A stretch of 15,515 nucleotides of DNA from an uncultured Lachnospiraceae bacterium (GTDB taxonomy: Bacteria; Bacillota; Clostridia; Lachnospirales; Lachnospiraceae), in NCBI GenBank assembly GCA_910576975.1, contig CAJTJY010000041.1:1-15515 (forward strand), read 5' to 3'. The translations under genes were made by a program, and so were the position numbers. This document shows positions 13,702 through 15,515 of the stretch, piece after piece. The notes below the pieces were generated by a model that saw only the letters and a list, made by a program, of their open reading frames with translations, ran no database searches and was not told the origin of the DNA. Every line of letters begins with the position of its first letter. The stretch's first letter is position 1.

Positions 13702-15437
13702 TCCCTCCTGCACCTCTCATTGCCATCATCGGCCCCCTGCACCAGCTCTGCCTTTGCCTGGCCGTTTAACGGACTGCGTTGCTGATAGGAAAACAGATAA
13801 AAAGAGGGCTTTTCACTTTTCTTTGGATAATCAGCAAGCGCCTTGCTGTTTCGTATAACTTCCATGTCGTACCAAAAAGGTTCCAAATGCGCAGATTTCC
13901 CTTTGGGGCAATAATGCCTCGATAATTCCTTATATGCTGTTAGATCTGTTGCCCATCGAGGACGGCTCTTCATGTTTTCCCGGTAGTACAGGTCAAAGGT
14001 CATCGTCTCTTGGTACAGCTCGCAATGGGAGGGATCCTTTTGCTGCAGATATTCGAGCAAGATCTCACAGCGCCGGATGCGAGAATGGCTCATTGCCAAA
14101 AGCCCTTGCTCCTCATAAAATTCTCCCAGATTTAAGAATATCTCAAAGGGATTTTTCTCTGTCAGTTCCAGCACTTTGATCGTCATCTGGAACTGCATGC
14201 TATTATAATAAACCTCCAGCATCTCCTCCGCGAGCTTCATTTTTAAAATCTCTTCATAAGAAAGCCACCGGGTGGCCATCACCTCATAGGGCGGGTATAC
14301 CTGATAAAGAAGCTGGTATTCTTTTTGACGCTGATATAAATAAGAGCCTTTGAGCACCTTTAAAAACCCAAGCTGCAGTTGTTGCGGCTTCATTTGATAT
14401 ACCTGCTGAAAAGACTTGGCAAAAGTATCAAAATCTTCTCCCGGAAGCCCCGCAATCAGATCCAGATGCTGGTGCACGTTTCCTGCTTGCTGCAAAACCG
14501 CCACTGCATGCGTCAGACGCGGAAGATCCATGGTTCGGCGGATTTCCTTGATAGTCGCCTCATGGGTAGACTGTACTCCGATTTCAAGCTGAATCAATCC
14601 AGGGCGCATCGAGGCGATCAACGCAATCTCTTCCTCTGTCAGCAAATCCGCTGAAATTTCAAAATGAAAATTGGTCACCCCATTGTCCTGCTCTTTCAAA
14701 TACTCCCAAATTGCCATGGCATGCCTGTGATTACAGTTAAACGTGCGGTCTACAAATTTCACCTGATGAACTTCATGGTCCAAAAAAAACTGCAGCTCCC
14801 TCTTGACCAGTTCCAGCGAACGGAACCTAAGCCCCTTTTCGATCGAAGAAAGACAATAGCTGCAGGAAAAAGGACAACCGCGGCTGGTCTCATAGTAAAT
14901 AATGCGATTCTGGAAATCCTTAAGCTCCTGATAACAAAATGGAAGCTCGTCCATCTCAAGAGCCTCCCTCTTTGCCGTACGCACCAGTTCCCCAGATTCA
15001 TCTCTGTAAACTAGCCCGGCAATCTCTTTCCAGGCATCTTTGCCTTTTCCATTGATATAGCTTGCGCAAAGTTCCCGGAAAACGGCTTCGCCTTCTCCTA
15101 TCATCACGCCTGCCGCCATCGGGCATTGCTGCAAAAACAGCTCTGGCTCATAAGATACTTCCGGCCCTCCTGCCCAGATCGCAGCCTTGGGCAGCACCTT
15201 GTGAATCTCCGCTGCAAGCTCGAGGACGTAGCGGACATTCCAGATATAACAAGAAAAACAAAGCACGTCCGGTTTCTGTTTATAAATCTCCCTGATCAAG
15301 AAATCCGTGCGATGATTAATGGTATACTCTGCAATATCAATATATTCCTGGTATTCTTTTGCATATGCCTTGAGGCTGTAAACGGCAAGATTAGAATGAA
15401 TGTATTTTGCATTGATGGCGATAAGTAAAATTTTCAT
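13698..15437 (-). CDS. B12-binding-domain radical SAM protein (DUF4080 type)
   Basis: A 579-aa enzyme. An N-terminal Rossmann-like cobalamin-binding domain (about 1-130, MKILLIAINAKYIHSNLAVY, CFSCYIWNV, AGGPEVSYEPE) precedes a radical SAM TIM-barrel (about 180-390) with the cluster motif CPFSCSYC (Cys188, Cys192, Cys195) that holds the 4Fe-4S cluster and S-adenosylmethionine. It continues with FEISADLL, LIQLEIGVQS and HLDLIAGLPGE, then a C-terminal region of about 190 aa matching the DUF4080 layout. B12-dependent members often methylate unreactive carbons, but this subgroup has no assigned substrate. No strong Shine-Dalgarno site precedes the ATG at 15437. The stop overlaps the exonuclease start by ATGA. 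Confidence 0.92.
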   Translation of the reverse strand: MKILLIAINAKYIHSNLAVYSLKAYAKEYQEYIDIAEYTINHRTDFLIREIYKQKPDVLCFSCYIWNVRYVLELAAEIHKVLPKAAIWAGGPEVSYEPELFLQQCPMAAGVMIGEGEAVFRELCASYINGKGKDAWKEIAGLVYRDESGELVRTAKREALEMDELPFCYQELKDFQNRIIYYETSRGCPFSCSYCLSSIEKGLRFRSLELVKRELQFFLDHEVHQVKFVDRTFNCNHRHAMAIWEYLKEQDNGVTNFHFEISADLLTEEEIALIASMRPGLIQLEIGVQSTHEATIKEIRRTMDLPRLTHAVAVLQQAGNVHQHLDLIAGLPGEDFDTFAKSFQQVYQMKPQQLQLGFLKVLKGSYLYQRQKEYQLLYQVYPPYEVMATRWLSYEEILKMKLAEEMLEVYYNSMQFQMTIKVLELTEKNPFEIFLNLGEFYEEQGLLAMSHSRIRRCEILLEYLQQKDPSHCELYQETMTFDLYYRENMKSRPRWATDLTAYKELSRHYCPKGKSAHLEPFWYDMEVIRNSKALADYPKKSEKPSFYLFSYQQRSPLNGQAKAELVQGADDGNERCRRE

Positions 15438-15460
15438 GTTTACGATTCACTGTAATTATT

Positions 15461-15515
15461 TTTGAGTTTCCGCATTTTGCAATTCATAGCGCCAAAAGGT
15501 CTTGCACAAAAAGTG
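15461..15515 (+). repeat. Structured intergenic repeat, copy B (runs off the window)
   Basis: The segment 15461-15499 matches the reverse complement of 1534-1572 at about 35 of 39 positions. The following cttgcacaaaaagtg aligns with ctttgcacataaaagcg on the minus strand of copy A once a roughly 30-nt hairpin present only in copy A is skipped. It begins 23 nt upstream of the radical SAM start codon, so it may overlap that gene's promoter. The rest lies outside the window. Confidence 0.65.

Overview
The window looks like chromosomal DNA from a low-to-mid GC Gram-positive bacterium of the Clostridia, most likely a Lachnospiraceae-type gut anaerobe. This is inferred from strong AGGAGG ribosome binding sites, sigma-A-like promoters, an ECF transporter module beside truA-rplM-rpsI, a VanW/G5-type wall protein and a DUF4080-type B12/radical SAM enzyme. 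No tRNA, rRNA, CRISPR array, transposase or integrase gene is visible. All genes but one lie on the minus strand, so transcription mostly runs from high to low coordinates.

Right side (about 10,200-15,515): a B12-binding radical SAM protein is coupled by ATGA to a DEDDh exonuclease. This pair converges on the only clear plus-strand gene, a membrane-anchored repeat-like protein of unknown function. A gene-poor stretch (11,940-12,345) then holds a previously unlisted 36-aa membrane peptide on the minus strand. A near-consensus plus-strand promoter fires straight through it as antisense, and a minus-strand promoter serves the VanW-domain wall protein, which ends at a 12-bp perfect hairpin.

Middle (about 3,650-10,190): a tight minus-strand run with overlaps or short gaps: HypE/PurM-like protein, Lrp/AsnC regulator, class I aminotransferase, trmL, ecfA1, ecfA2, ecfT, truA. 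The ECF genes form the energising module for S components encoded elsewhere. TruA and TrmL are tRNA modification enzymes.

Left side (1-3,650): the usual continuation of truA into rplM-rpsI is interrupted by a methyl-accepting chemotaxis gene. That gene is bordered by non-coding repeats: a 161-bp imperfect palindrome with 20/21-matching terminal inverted repeats, a short palindromic motif also found upstream of the 36-aa ORF, and a structured repeat whose edge recurs at the right end of the window. rplM-rpsI has its own strong promoter and a roughly 215-nt structured leader, and ends at a 14-bp terminator hairpin. Beyond it lie a helically phased repeat array and two copies of a roughly 22-bp repeat that could be recombinase arm sites of an element outside the window.

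The genes are mostly core housekeeping. The most novel material is non-coding: the palindromic MITE-like element, the two dispersed repeat families, the small membrane ORF with antisense promoter, and the repeat cluster downstream of rpsI.
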